Positions 1 through 10,984 of a DNA stretch of 64,000 bases are shown here, piece by piece. Each line of letters opens with the position of its first letter. Position 1 is the first letter of the stretch. Position numbers and translations under genes: made by a program. Source of the stretch: Megaustenia siamemsis (Eukaryota > Mollusca > Gastropoda > Stylommatophora > Ariophantidae); contig JAVIAB010000101.1 in assembly GCA_032433765.1 (NCBI GenBank), positions 58,815,092 through 58,879,091 of the forward strand. Direction: 5' to 3'. The notes under the pieces are model-generated. The model did not search any database, was not told where the DNA came from, and saw only the letters and a list, made by a program, of their open reading frames with translations.

Positions 1-164
1 TAACGATCTCTATATTGGCCCGTCTAGCCAATATCATCTAATACCTTGCACTTTTCCCTGGTAAAACATACTGTTAACTCTGCTGGAGAGTCCGTGTGAT
101 TTGCTAGATGGTCCACACGCTGATTTTCTTTTTTAATAACTTTATAAATAAATGAAAAGAAATA
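1..164. other. AT-rich sequence, nothing recognised
   Basis: I see no coding potential, repeat or RNA-like structure in this leading stretch. It is the left flank of the LINE that starts at 179. Confidence 0.4.
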
Positions 165-170
165 TAATAA

Positions 171-2250
171 TTATCCATCTTCTTCTTCTTCTATCCTTCC
201 CCATCTGCCTGTCAGCGTCGAGGGGAGATATAATTTGCGGTCTTTTGCTCTTCTGTTCGCCTCTGCTGCTGTTATGTTTCCTAGTGCTTCTAATATTCCA
301 TCGACCAATCTTTTTCGTGGTCGACCCTTGGGTCTGGTGTTCTCATAACGTTTGTTGAAGGCTCGTTGTGTTGTGTTTTGTTCTTTCTGCCTTGCCACGT
401 GGCCAAACCATTTTATCTGTTGTTTCCTTATATATTCTTTGGCGGGAGCTATTCCTAGCTTTTTTCTCAGTTCTTTATTTCTGATCTTATCTCTCAGACT
501 GTTTCCTGTCATTCGTCTAACACATTTAATCTCTGTAGAGGTTATTTTTCTTATTGTTCTTGCATCTAGGGTCCAGGTCTGGCATTGGTAGCACAACGTT
601 GGGATGAAGATTGTATTGCATAGTGCTTGTTTTGCCTCCAGAGTTATTTCCTTGTTGGACAATAGTGGTGATAACTATCCGATGATTTGACAAGCTTTGA
701 TTCTATTTCTGCTGTTTGAGAACTATCGTTTGTCATTAGACTTCCTAGGTATTTGAATTCCTCTACTTGTTTTAGTTGTCTGCCTTCTATAGTTATGTTG
801 ATGTTCTGCTTATTTTTGGTGACATTCATGACTTCTGTTTTGTTGATGTTGATTTTCATGTTGTATTTTGTGCCTGAGATGTTGAGTTTGTTTAAGTGTT
901 CTGGTAGGTCTTCTATTGTTTCATGTATTAGCGCCTGATCATCTGCAAATAAAAGCTCGTTGATCTCCTCTGTCTCTGAATGGTATCTAGCTTGCATATA
1001 TGGTCCATGTATGTAATAAATAGTAGGGGGGATAGTACGCACCCCTGCCTTACACCTGATCTAACTTCGAAGTGGTCTGTGTAGCCTGCTGCTGTTCTGA
1101 CCCTGCAGCTGTTGTTGACGTAGAGGCTTTTAATAAGGTTGGTTAGATGTTGGCTTACTCCGTATGTTGTTAGTATCTCCCACATTTGTTCTCTGTTTAC
1201 TCTGTCAAATGCTTTTTCCTGGTCAATGAAGGCTATGTATAAGTTTTGATTGTGTTCTGTCGTTTTTTCTGCAAGCTGTTTTAGTGTCAATAGTGCGTCG
1301 GTACATCTTCTGTTTTTTTTTCGGAACCCCATTTGGAAATCGCTTAACTGTAGTTCTAATATTGGTCTCAGCCTTTTTTCCTAGATTTTGGCGCATAGCT
1401 TTCCTATATTGCTGAGAAGAGATATACCTCTATATTGATTGCAGTCTCTTTTGCTACCTTTTTTTATCCATATTGGTATGATGATTGCCTGTTGCCAGTC
1501 TTCTGGGACTTGTTGTTGATGCCATGCTGCATTAAATATTTTGTGCAGCCATTGCATTCCTGTTTCTCCTGCTGCTGCTGCTATTATTTCTATTGGTATG
1601 TTATCTATCCCCGGTGCTTTATTTCTTGGTGCATATTTGATTACTTCTTGGATTTCCTCTTTCATGATGTTGGGTTCAATATTTGTGAGTTCTAGCGTGG
1701 TTTTTGTTGTCTTATTGGTAGTTGGTGGTATGTTTAACAGGTCTTCAAAATATTATTTCCATCTCTGTTGCATACATTGGTTATTTGATATTGGCTGTCC
1801 GTTTTTGCCACTTATCAGCTCAGTAGGATTATGGTTTACTTTTCTCGCTCTTGTGGCTTTTACTGCTTTGTAAGAGTCTCTTGTGGCTGTCTTGAAGACC
1901 CTGCTCATGTTTTGTCCGAATTCTGTCCAATTCATTTACTTAGCTTCTTTGATCAACATTTTAACTCTTTTTCGAACTAAGGCATATTTTTCATATTTTT
2001 CTTGGTTCTTGTTCTCTCTCCAATTTTTAAAGTTTCTTCCTTTCTTTAATTGCTTCTCTGATAGTTTCGTTCCACCACGGGGTGCTCTTTTTCCCTTCTC
2101 TTGTTCTTAGCTTTCTTTCCACAAACTGTTTTAGAGATGTTGGTTACTGTTTCCTTAAATTGTTTCCACTCTTCTTCTACTGTGCATACTTTGTTAGGGA
2201 GTTTCTTGAATTCCTCTGTTAGTTTTTCTTCTAGGGTTTTCTGATCTTTT
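171..2250 (-). pseudogene. LINE reverse transcriptase remnant (broken ORF2)
   Basis: Four consecutive minus-strand reading segments together cover an RT but are separated by frameshifts. Bases 2,046-2,387 hold a Lys-rich linker. Bases 1,381-1,665 contain the fingers motif PGIDNIPIEII and DCNQYRGISLLS. Bases 928-1,332 contain FIDQEKAFDRV and GVRQGCVLSPLLF. Bases 644-1,042 contain the catalytic LLFADD box, with both aspartates kept. Bases 171-662 hold the C-terminal region with TWTLDARTIRK, KWFGHVARQ and RPKGRPRKR, typical of RTE-like LINE tails. Several frame changes are needed to read through, so the protein is not functional as it stands, although the catalytic residues survive. Confidence 0.85.
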
Positions 2251-2356
2251 AATTGTTTTATTTTTGTTGTCTGTTCTTTTCGCTTCTTTTGTTTGTTTTT
2301 GTATATTCTCTTTATTTTTGGCTGTCTTAGTGTGTATAATATAATATAATATAATG
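179..2356 (-). mobile_element. 5'-truncated LINE retrotransposon with 14-bp TSD
   Basis: This is a minus-strand non-LTR retrotransposon. The direct repeat TAATAATTATCCAT lies at both 165-178 and 2,357-2,370, which fixes both ends. In sense orientation it begins with an (ATTAT)n stretch, runs through the linker upstream of the reverse transcriptase (RT), the RT itself and a C-terminal domain, and ends in a (GAA)n tail next to the left TSD. The endonuclease domain is missing, so the copy is 5' truncated, as expected for target-primed reverse transcription. The protein motifs are of the RTE-like or 'endonuclease-reverse transcriptase' type common in invertebrates. The exact clade is uncertain. 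Confidence 0.85.
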
Positions 2357-2417
2357 TAATAATTATCCATAAATAGTTTATTTCCATGGCAGAAGAGGTT
2401 ATTTACATAATGGCATA

Positions 2418-2540
2418 GCAAAGTCAAATCATAAACAATGTGTTGTAGAGCTGAATCTTTCCCTGTGTATACTGCAAAGTCAAATCATAAACCTTGTGTT
2501 GAAGAGCTGCATCCCTGTGTATACTGCAAAGTTAAATGTA
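2418..2540 (+). repeat. Short tandem duplication, 52-56 bp unit
   Basis: A segment starting GCAAAGTCAAATCATAAAC occurs at 2,418 and again at 2,474. A third, truncated start lies at 2,526. The copies differ by a few bases and a 4-bp indel. No coding sense is evident. Confidence 0.7.
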
Positions 2541-2549
2541 TATCCTTGT

Positions 2550-3400
2550 TACTGCATGTAGGATCTGCTGCTACCTCCAGTTTTATTCTCCATTGTGATG
2601 GTTTATCCTTGACGTATGTCTCAATGTCCATCAGCATTAGAGTGAACATCGTGAGTCACATGAACAGGTGAACGTTGCCAGCTCTGTTGATTAATACATA
2701 AATAAGCATTTATACTAGATCAATATTTATGTAAATAAAAAATCCTACAAATTGTATCTATTACATACCAAATGCTTTACTATACAAAAGATACATAAAT
2801 GAACTCTTCTGACAAAAAAATGATAACTATAAATTATCTGATTTACCATTATCATTGTTTAAAAAAAAAAAAAAAAAAACTTTCCAATTTAGTTTTAGTA
2901 ACCAACGGTTTCCTCTACGCCATGCTAGGCGTCGTGTGGAGAATATGGTGCAAGTGGACGTAATTTTCTGTCCACGACATTTTTTTGGGTGATGTGGTCG
3001 GTATCACGTCAGACCGTATATTTAGTAGGCCTACTAGTACACTGTTGCAAACATGCACATAGCAAATGTTGCTAGGGCAAGATAATAATTAAATGAAACA
3101 CAAATATTACCTTTTTTGCTTCAATTTTTTTTAAAATGTGAAAACTGAAACTGCTTCAGAAACTAATCAGAGCAAAAAGACGTGCTTGCAATTGAGACAC
3201 AGATATAAAACTTTAACAGTGGATTGTTAAAGGGAAATAATGTATTTAGAGACAGTATAGGGAGTATTGATAGAACTATCGTGTGTTTAGTGAAAGTGAC
3301 ATTCACAAGATGGTCTGTGAGCTGGTTGTTTGGGTGAGTAGAGATAGGAGAATCTCGTAATTGAGAAGGAATGGTGAAGAGTCACGAGGGGTAAATAGAC
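2550..3400. other. Non-coding, no recognised element
   Basis: AT-rich sequence with a poly(A) run near 2,861-2,879. I find no protein motif on either strand and no clear repeat boundary. Confidence 0.35.
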
Positions 3401-3420
3401 TTAAGAGCGTGAGGTGTTTT

Positions 3421-3564
3421 CATTGGCTAGGGTACTGACATGGGGTAGTTTTTTATTGGTTGAGACATGAGATACTTAAGAGCCTGCGCAGAGAGAAATC
3501 GACAAGAGATTACATGTAAGCTAAGTAGGAAGAAAGGTCGACCCACGCCTATAAGGGCGTGGGT
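3421..3564 (+). promoter_or_regulatory. Possible promoter-like segment with inverted CCAAT boxes and a hairpin
   Basis: Two ATTGG motifs (inverted CCAAT boxes) occur at 3,422 and 3,455. They are followed by a TACTTAAG sequence near 3,473 and a TGCGCA core near 3,485. At 3,541-3,549 and 3,556-3,564 the sequence ACCCACGCC is mirrored by GGCGTGGGT around a 6-base loop, giving a 9-bp perfect stem. The combination lies directly upstream of a 93-bp tandem array. Such motifs also arise by chance, so the promoter reading is weak. The hairpin itself is plain in the sequence. Confidence 0.25.
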
Positions 3565-3600
3565 TCATTGATAGTAGTACAGAGTAAACGCTCTTTTTTT

Positions 3601-4158
3601 AGTTAGAAGTATATAGGAAGAGATCACATGTAAGATAAGGAGGTAAGGAGACACGGTCGATCTAAGTTAGTAGATAAGTGGATCCTTCATGTTAGTTAGA
3701 AGTATATAGGAAGAGATCACATGTAAGATAACGAGGTAAGGAGACACGGTCGATCTAAGTTAGTAGATAAGTGGATCCTTCATGTTAGTTAGAAGTATAT
3801 AGGAAGAGATCACATGTAAGATAACGAGGTAAGGAGACACGGTCGATCTAAGTTAGTAGATAAGTGGATCCTTCATGTTAGTTAGAAGTGTATAGGAAGA
3901 GATCACATGTAAGATAAGGAGGTAAGGAGACACGGTCGATCTAAGTTAGTAGATAAGTGGATCCTTCATGTTAGTTAGAAGTATATAGGAAGAGATCACA
4001 TGTAAGATAACGAGGTAAGGAGACACGGTCGATCTAAGTTAGTAGATAAGTGGATCCTTCATGTTAGTTAGAAGTATATAGGAAGAGATCACATGTAAGA
4101 TAAGGAGGTAAGGAGACACGGTCGATCTAAGTTAGTAAAGAAGTGGATCCATTATTTG
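3601..4158 (+). repeat. 93-bp tandem repeat, six units
   Basis: Units start with AGTTAGAAG at 3,601, 3,694, 3,787, 3,880, 3,973 and 4,066, exactly 93 bp apart. The next start, at 4,159, is degenerate. Units are nearly identical, differing mainly at AAGGAGG versus AACGAGG and at GTATAT versus GTGTAT. All six carry one GGATCC (BamHI) site, which would give a 93-bp ladder on digestion. A diverged ancestor of the unit is visible upstream at about 3,500-3,540 (AGAGATTACATGTAAGCTAAG). Confidence 0.95.
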
Positions 4159-4159
4159 A

Positions 4160-4855
4160 GTTAGAAGTGTGAAGGATGAAGTTTTCAAAAACGATTCATA
4201 GAGGCAGTTACCTGTAATCCACGTTATTTGAGAAGTGAATATATTTTGGTGGTAACAGGGCGAATGCCTATATCAGCTAGGCCGTGTGTAGGTATAACCA
4301 TACAATGGACATTTCGTTTAAGAAACTGATTGTAGTTAAAGGAACGAGTGAGACTGAATCCTTTAGTATAAGACGCTGCCTATTTGTATCATAGTGTGGA
4401 GTGACACTGAGCAGACTAGTGAAGATGTGTCTGTAAAGAGATGTTCCATGAGCTGGTTATGACGTGGACATTACGTTGGTTGTTAAGTTCTGTACATTGT
4501 TTAGAGAGTGTGGCCAGAGATAGGTGATGTCAATGTGTGAAGAGAGAGCCATGGGATTAATTACACGAGTTCGGGGGTAACTGGAACCTCCTTATCATTT
4601 ACGTTGATACCCGAACGGTTATGTTGAGAACCTCTGTTAAGTGGATTATGTAAAAAGAGGTATTGCTATTCTTTTGTACAAGAGACTTGTGTGTGCAGTC
4701 AATTTCATGTAGAACAGGTGTGGCATATTCCGACCTAACAGAGGAACCAGAACACAACGCGAAGATAGACAGTTTATACCTAACGACTGAACTCATTTAA
4801 GAAAGGAGCGACAGGTGGCTCTTCAATTAACTCCCGTATGCACATCTTAGTACAT
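4160..4855. other. Non-coding spacer between two tandem arrays
   Basis: This stretch has no recognised motif. Short frames on both strands show no resemblance to known proteins. Confidence 0.35.
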
Positions 4856-4859
4856 CACG

Positions 4860-5255
4860 TAGCCGAGACACACATATACTACGTTGTCAACATGCTTGCA
4901 GTTGAGACACACATATACCACGTTGTCAACATGCTTGCGGTTTGAGACACACATATAGCACGTTGTCAACATGCTTGTAGTTGAGACACACATATAGCAC
5001 GTTGTCAACATGCTTGCAGTTGAGACACACATATACCACGATGTCAACATGCTTGTAGTTGAGACACACATATATCACGATGTCAACATGCTTGTAGTTG
5101 AGACACACATATAGCACGTTGTCAACATGCTTGTAGTTGTTGAGACACACATATAACACGTTGTCAACATGCTTGTAGTTGAGACACACATATATCACGA
5201 TGTCAACATGCTTGTAGTTGAGACACACATATATCACGATGTCAACATACCTCGC
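4860..5255 (+). repeat. 39-bp minisatellite, about 10 units
   Basis: The unit contains GAGACACACATAT, then CACGTTGTCAACATG, then CTTGTAGTT. Starts of GAGACACAC lie at 4,865, 4,904 and so on to 5,220. One unit has an extra TTG. Because 39 is a multiple of 3, the array produces long open frames on the minus strand with a 13-residue periodic peptide. These are artefacts, not genes. Confidence 0.95.
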
Positions 5256-5259
5256 TCAG

Positions 5260-6180
5260 AGTATTGTATTTGTAAATCAGGATTTAATATGTCATCCTCA
5301 GTTAACGATTCCCCGTCTGTGCTGATACCCTCACTATTGGTACTTAAATACAAACTATGCATGTAGTCAGAATCATCACAACACATTATTTTATTGGTAA
5401 GACAGTAAGTTTTCAGACACTCGTTGCAAGAGACGAACTATCAACTTAAGAATTGTCGTCTTAACGGTCAGTAGTTTAGCATGCTCTTCAGATTACAATT
5501 TTATAAATTAAACTGAAAATAATAATGTGTTTTTACATTTTATTAAAGTCTTGCAAATTAATTTTAATAATGTGATTTCTCATTATTCAACGCCCACCCC
5601 ATCCCAACATTATCTCGTATAAAGTGCAACAAACATCAGAGAACTGATCGTTGAGAATAATATAACCTTATCGACCACACAGCCCTAAAAATCATGTGCC
5701 AACAAATATATAACAAAATATGGCCACGAACATATTGTTTTATGCCACGTGGTGAAACTGAAACTTAGCTTGTTTGTATTATTATTTATAAAATGTGCAA
5801 GTTTGCCGATTCAAGGAACTTACCAAATCCAGCAATTTTACAAGCGTATTGCTCCCTGCCTGTGAAAAGATTTAATTTAACATCCAATAAATAAATCAGA
5901 ACGTGTGTTACAGTGGCTGTGACGCTTAAAGAATTTTTACTCTTAGAGCCGACCTCAATCTCCTCTCAGTACGACAGTGTAGGTGAGTTGTTTGTCATTT
6001 AGAGTAAAGTTAGCAGGGGTGACGAAGGGGGAGACATCTCTCTGGGGATAGAAGTCGGGAGTACGGGCATGAAAGTAGGGTAGAAGGTTGCATGGGATAA
6101 TCCAGTGATGTGAAACGAGGAATTCTCCAGAAAAAAAATTGTCTCTTTGTTCTGCCTAGCTTAATCAAGATTACTTCAAT
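5260..6180. other. Non-coding, nothing recognised
   Basis: AT-rich sequence with no protein motif, tandem repeat or terminal repeat that I can identify. Confidence 0.35.
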
Positions 6181-6184
6181 ATAA

Positions 6185-6705
6185 ATTATGCATACTGCCA
6201 TGGAAAAAGTGAGGAAAAAACTGTACAATCCATTTCAGACAATAGAAACATAAAAAAAGAGTCCTTAAATGTTATGTAGAGCCAATCTTAACTTATGGAT
6301 GTGATTTATGGACAGTACGACAGGAGACAAGAAAATCACTGGAGACTGTAGAATATGTTTTTACAGAAGAATGTTGAGAAAATCATGGGCAGCTAAGAAG
6401 AGTAATGAAAACGTTCTGAAAGAGGTAAAAACAAAAAAGAGAGCTGATTTTCGACATTAGGAAGAAACAAACATAATTTTTTGCCATGTAATGAGAATAG
6501 AACAACTGGACTATATTGTAACAACTGGGAAAATTGAGGCACGAAGAGATATAGGGAAGCAGAATAAAAGATACCAGACAGCTTAAGAGAATGGTTTGAC
6601 AGAATGTCAATAAAAGAAATGATAAATAACTGTCCAGATATAAATTTGTGGAGAGACATGTTCACCTACGCCAACATTGCCTAGTACTAGATGATGATGA
6701 TAGCA
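6185..6705 (+). pseudogene. LINE 3' fragment (RTE-like C-terminus), family B
   Basis: Plus-strand frames, broken by several frameshifts, encode the C-terminal tail of an RTE-like LINE: EPILTYGCDLWTV, then RRMLRKSWAAKKSNENVLKE, then DIRKKQT, and finally LWRDMFTYANIA before a stop. The element ends in a GATGATGATGA tail at about 6,691-6,702. The same family recurs at 37,415-38,222 (minus), 49,385-49,990 (minus) and 56,005-56,625 (plus). It is strongly 5' truncated; the 5' boundary is approximate. Confidence 0.75.
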
Positions 6706-6999
6706 TAAACTATATATATTTCGCTGATGGATCTTATTGACCTCATCGTATGTGATGTTATTGGGGTCCTGCCTATTAAAGTTGAGGCCAGTCCAGCTAT
6801 ATTATCATTTGCTCGATGCTGTACGTCATCATGTAATGTGCGTCACGAATATAAACTTGTAGTCTGTTAATAAAACATTTTATTTGGAGCAGGTGTTCAC
6901 AAAAGTCGCGGAGTTAAATCATGCTCTTGGTAGCGTGTGTTTAAACTCACTGTACATTGTAAATAGCGGGCAAATAAATGGATTTATTGAGTTATTTGC

Positions 7000-7345
7000 G
7001 AGTCATCATCATTGCACTCCGAACAAGCCTATAGGTGCTCAGATCCCCTCATCAGCAACTCCCACAGTGCCCAGGGACAGAAGACTCCATTGCTGTGTTG
7101 GTTGATAAGTCTTCTTACACGCCCACTAAGTTTCTCGTTTTTGGCTGTGCCCATCTTAACTCCCATCTCTTTCATTCGAAGGAGTGACGTGGGCGCATGG
7201 TTTTCATAGCCCTGTGCCCTTCTCACATCTCAGATGCATTGATTATATCCGCCGATCCATTGGTTGCCCTTCCTCAACGATAGCGCAGCTAGCCAACCTG
7301 TCCGCTCTTTCATTTCCCGTTCTTCTGCCTGCCAAGAGTGCTGTA
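7000..7345 (-). pseudogene. LINE fragment, sequence downstream of the RNase H domain
   Basis: The minus strand encodes a motif series also seen at 42,100-42,435: MKEMGVKMGTAKNEKLSGRV, RRLINQHSNG and a terminal LLMRGSEHL. The corresponding copy near 42.4 kb begins with GNERADRLA, the C-terminal signature of LINE-encoded RNase H. A third piece in plus orientation lies at 34,985-35,120. The match is at protein level over the whole segment, so the reading direction is secure. Clade assignment (Jockey/I superfamily) is from memory. Confidence 0.7.
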
Positions 7346-7552
7346 AATGTCCATGCACTTCTTTGGTGTCGTATTACAGATCAGTATATAAATCCGTAAG
7401 CAAATGTAACAAGGCACTTTGTATGTAACATATTCTGTTGTGTGTGGCATGTGTTGTTTCAATAGAGGAGTTCTGAAACTGACTATGATTTTTATATATC
7501 TACTGTCATAGACATGTGATGTTTGAAAATAATAATCCATTTAAACAGCTTG

Positions 7553-7682
7553 TTGTTCAGTCAGAGTGGATCTGGCGGACTCTAAATGTGACGTTCTGTC
7601 TGTGGGGGCGATCAACACACTTAACCTGACAGCTGACTTCATGTGGGAGTCTGGAATCCTACACTGACTGAGTCCTAATCGC

Positions 7683-7708
<26 letters not shown>
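7553..7708 (+). mobile_element. Short retroposed LINE/SINE 3' end with (AG)n tail and 10-bp TSD
   Basis: The direct repeat AAACAGCTTG occurs at 7,543-7,552 and 7,709-7,718, defining a 156-bp insertion that ends in an (AG)n tail (7,681-7,708). Its body (GAGTGGATCTGGCGGACTC, then GACAGCTGACTTCATG and GGGAGTCTGGAATCC) matches the 3' ends of the insertions at 32,645-33,184 and 60,106-60,870. It is therefore a very short, 5'-truncated copy of the same 3' terminus. Confidence 0.85.
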
Positions 7709-7713
<5 letters not shown>

Positions 7714-7809
7714 GCTTGGGACTTGCAACCTATTGAGGTTTGCAAGAAGTAACTAAAATGTAAGTTCAGTTAAAACATTCTGTAGTGAGTGTTCATTACA
7801 TTAACATGT

Positions 7810-7892
7810 GATGATGGAAAGAGAAAAAGAGGGGGGGGGGGGGAGGGGAGAGATAGAGTGAGTGAGAGAGAGAGGGTGAGAGAGAGTGGGAT
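7810..7892 (+). repeat. Purine-rich simple sequence (G and GA runs)
   Basis: A run of consecutive G residues is followed by irregular GAGA repeats. Simple sequence; no gene. Confidence 0.8.
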
Positions 7893-9260
7893 AGAATGAA
7901 TTCATTTATATCATTTATGGATGGTGTTTTTCACATTGTCTTTCATTGTTACACTATAACAATTACTTTCGACAACCACTCCCTCTTCTTTATATACATA
8001 TATTTCTTTTATATTTTCTTTCTTAGCCATTATGCGTTAGCCACATATGAAGGAAGCGCAGCGACTTCTCATAGCCAAGTCTATAACATGTTTAGTTCAT
8101 GTGATGTAACTATATCTAAGTGCATCTAACGTGTTTATCTTCTGTGTGTTCCGTTTTTGTTGCTTTTTGTTTATTTCTGCGGAAAGGCGATGTTAGAACA
8201 ATAATGCGTTATTGTTTGTTTAACTTATTTAGCAAGAAACTGCCACAACCAATTTTTGTTTGACTTGTTTCTTGCTGACCCTCCAACATTTTCTTTTCCT
8301 TTTCGACATCTCCTGTCAGAAGTGATGACGTCACTTTAAGAGCAATCTGTAGCAAGAATTACAAGCAAAAGAGAAGCCAATAACAAGTTATTTATTTTTA
8401 ATGACTTTTCATCTACTTCTATAACATGTTATACACATAACTCACATTGCTTTCTCGGTAATTAACATCCTGGTTTAGTAGTGTATTCTAAAATAGCAAG
8501 GCGTTCAAGTTAGATTAGTATAACTTAATTGTGTTTATGTCTGAAATGTCAAAGAATGTTTATAAACGCTCAACGTAGTCTCATCAACACAACAGAAACG
8601 TGTAGACATGTCCTAAACGTTGTGTATTGATAAATGATGTACCTGCATGAATCTTCTGTCCTGTCAGGGCATTGTTTGTATTTTAGTTTGAAGAATCGCT
8701 ACATTGTTAGTGCTTTACATGCATCTGTTGCTGTAGATATGTAAAGTTCAGCGTGCATCTTGATTAAGCTTGCACAACATAATGAGCACAATTTTACTTA
8801 CATCACGGATTAGACCCATGGAGTTCGTGAGCTGTAAATATATAAGGGTTTTTCTTTCAATAAATGCTGAATAACCAAGGATTCCAACCTTGCAATATAA
8901 GTAGACGAGAGAGTGAGGATAACAAAATCACAAACCATTAGTGAGATCACCGCAGACTATATAAACGAGAATTGTAACGATATACTGGAGGTTCGTTCTG
9001 GCCATGATCTTGATCGCGTTGACATCTCTCCCTGCCTTTTGAATGACCCTGCTCACGTGCTAATTAAAAGAAAGGGACCTATCAATGCTTTTGCCTAATA
9101 CTTAATAGTCGGACTCCTGTCGATTGTTGCAACATTGCAGTTTATGACTGGGACGGTGTCTAACTATTTTGTTATTTTGCAAACGCCCCATTACAGAAAC
9201 AGTGTTTATGTTTATGAGTGCTTTGTAGTTATTGCATCAAGTGGTTATCTTATCGACGCT
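7893..9260. other. Non-coding, nothing convincing
   Basis: Short frames at 7,896-8,129 and 8,913-9,098 show no motif I recognise. The right part may hold degraded 3' sequence of the LINE to the right, but I cannot align it. Confidence 0.3.
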
Positions 9261-9266
9261 TTCCTG

Positions 9267-10380
9267 TCATTGCGTAGCCATATCTGCTCTATCGCGACCC
9301 GGTACATACGTCATAATGTCATCTGCAAAGGTTGACATGCGACACGGTCGGATACTAATCAGTTGCGCTACCCTTACAGTGAATATAATGAACAAAACTG
9401 TTGATAAAAACGATCCTCGAAGCATCCCCGGTAATATATATCTCGGCTCAGATGTCCAGGTACCGAAAAGTAGCGCAACTTTCCTTTGTACATGCACCGA
9501 TGCGACCCAGTGCACCAGCCGTGTGTTAAAGCCTGTCCCACTAAGTACGTGTACGAGTGTTGCATACACACTCAAATGCATGCTTGTCATGATCGAGGGT
9601 AACCAGTGTTGGTGCGATTCGTAGACGTCATTAGCAGTGATGGGCACATAAACAACATTATCCCTGTCCGGCCTGTAGCTTCCTAGTGTGTGTGGTAACA
9701 ATCATGTGATTACAAGATGCACCAATCGCGTTTGAAGATGACTTTTTTTTGTAAAATTCCCGTATTCAATCTATATTTTCAAAATGCCATGTCAGCTCAA
9801 TGTGGACTTATCTTTGCCCAGTTAAAGAGAACGGAACGAGATAGCTATGTAACCATTCTTCTGGTACGTCCCGTTTTGATGCTCTGAATGAAGTCTGCAA
9901 CTCCACCCTGTCAGGTTCGACCTGTCTTTAAAGACTATATCGATTATATCATCCCGCCTTAGAACGCTGTCTATAGAATTCTTGATCGTGCGAACTACAT
10001 CCTCAAAACTGATTGTGCCCTCTGAGAATACATGTCCCAAAGATGCTGATTGTGCGCTTCTAAACATTTGGCGCGAATCCATGTCATCATGATCTGTTTG
10101 TGTAATGTACCTCTCCATCAAGGCCTTCCCTTTTCTCTCATCTGTGAGTATCACTCTGCCCCATTGCACTTGATATTGTTAGCTGTAAACCATGTTATCA
10201 TCTTCATACATGTATAGAAGGACCTAATCTTATAGTGGGCTTTGTCTGCTGCAACCTCCTTCGTGAACTGAATCCGTCGCTCTCTTTTAGCCTTCACTGC
10301 CAGCTGTTGAAAATTACTGATAACCAGATCTGTCACTCGACGAGGGTCACAAATGCTCCTGTGTCCATCACGGGGGTCTA
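9267..10380 (-). pseudogene. LINE reverse transcriptase remnant with intact FADD box
   Basis: In minus-strand order, 10,151-10,336 and 9,822-10,169 encode the linker before the RT, with ILTDERKGKALMERYI, a sequence typical of LINE ORF2 between endonuclease and RT. Bases 9,267-9,701 encode GSYRPDRDNVV, then PGMLRGSFLSTVLFIIFT (the 'PQGSxLSPxLF' motif, degenerate) and STFADDIMTYVPGRDRADMA with both catalytic aspartates. The RT fingers are missing or deleted between about 9,701 and 9,822, so two distant parts of the RT are joined. The plus-strand frames here are shadows. Confidence 0.7.
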
Positions 10381-10399
10381 AATGTTAGGACTCGTCATT

Positions 10400-10980
10400 A
10401 CTTAGGTCCCCATGACTGTTGACTTAGTTGCCTCAGCACAGATGATTCCGACCGATTATACACGAAAGGATAAGTTATATCCTTGGTTTCCCCTGCTTGT
10501 CTTTATTGATGCCTAAAGGTACTGCCACAGGGTAGATGATCGCTGCCACTGTAATTTAATCGATCCGAGCTGATGTCCAGTTCAACAGTCGAAACCAAAA
10601 CTACACAACTATGTATACAACATCCAAAGTAAGCCAAAAAAAATAACAAAAACAACTGATAATAGGTGGTAATGGTAATGTCGGGCTGGGAACGCAATTC
10701 GTTTGAACTGTCAGTATTTAAACCTCTGGTGTAGCTCAATTACGCTCGATGATGTAATTTCGTATCGTTTAATGTCCACGTCTAGGATATTCCACGATTA
10801 AACTGTTGTTATGTTGTTAACTTACGTAGAAGTCAGGAGTCTTCGATGTATAAATTGGGTGCCTTATCGTCTGAACATCAGATTGATCTGGGCTAGTTGA
10901 TATATTCTGTTTTGCCAGAGCCAACATGATGCTTATTCGGCTGCCTCAGTAATAGTCTTCATCGTTCTTGTTCGTATTCC
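10400..10980. other. Non-coding, nothing recognised
   Basis: One 78-aa minus frame (10,503-10,739) has no recognisable feature. Probably old repeat sequence. Confidence 0.3.
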
Positions 10981-10984
10981 TCTA

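Noticed and set aside
1541..1873. 110-codon plus frame and other plus frames at 1-2,400
   Set aside because: Antisense shadows of the minus-strand LINE reverse transcriptase.
3601..4158. CRISPR array
   Set aside because: Direct tandem 93-bp units without variable spacers, in a eukaryotic context and without cas genes.
4847..5237. Frames encoding a 13-residue periodic peptide with Cys and His, at first sight like a metal-binding repeat protein
   Set aside because: The 39-bp unit makes any frame periodic. Two different minus frames are open equally and no flanking coding sequence exists.
9232..9624. 130-codon plus-strand frame with several Cys
   Set aside because: It lies antisense to the LINE reverse transcriptase with the FADD box on the minus strand. 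A shadow frame.
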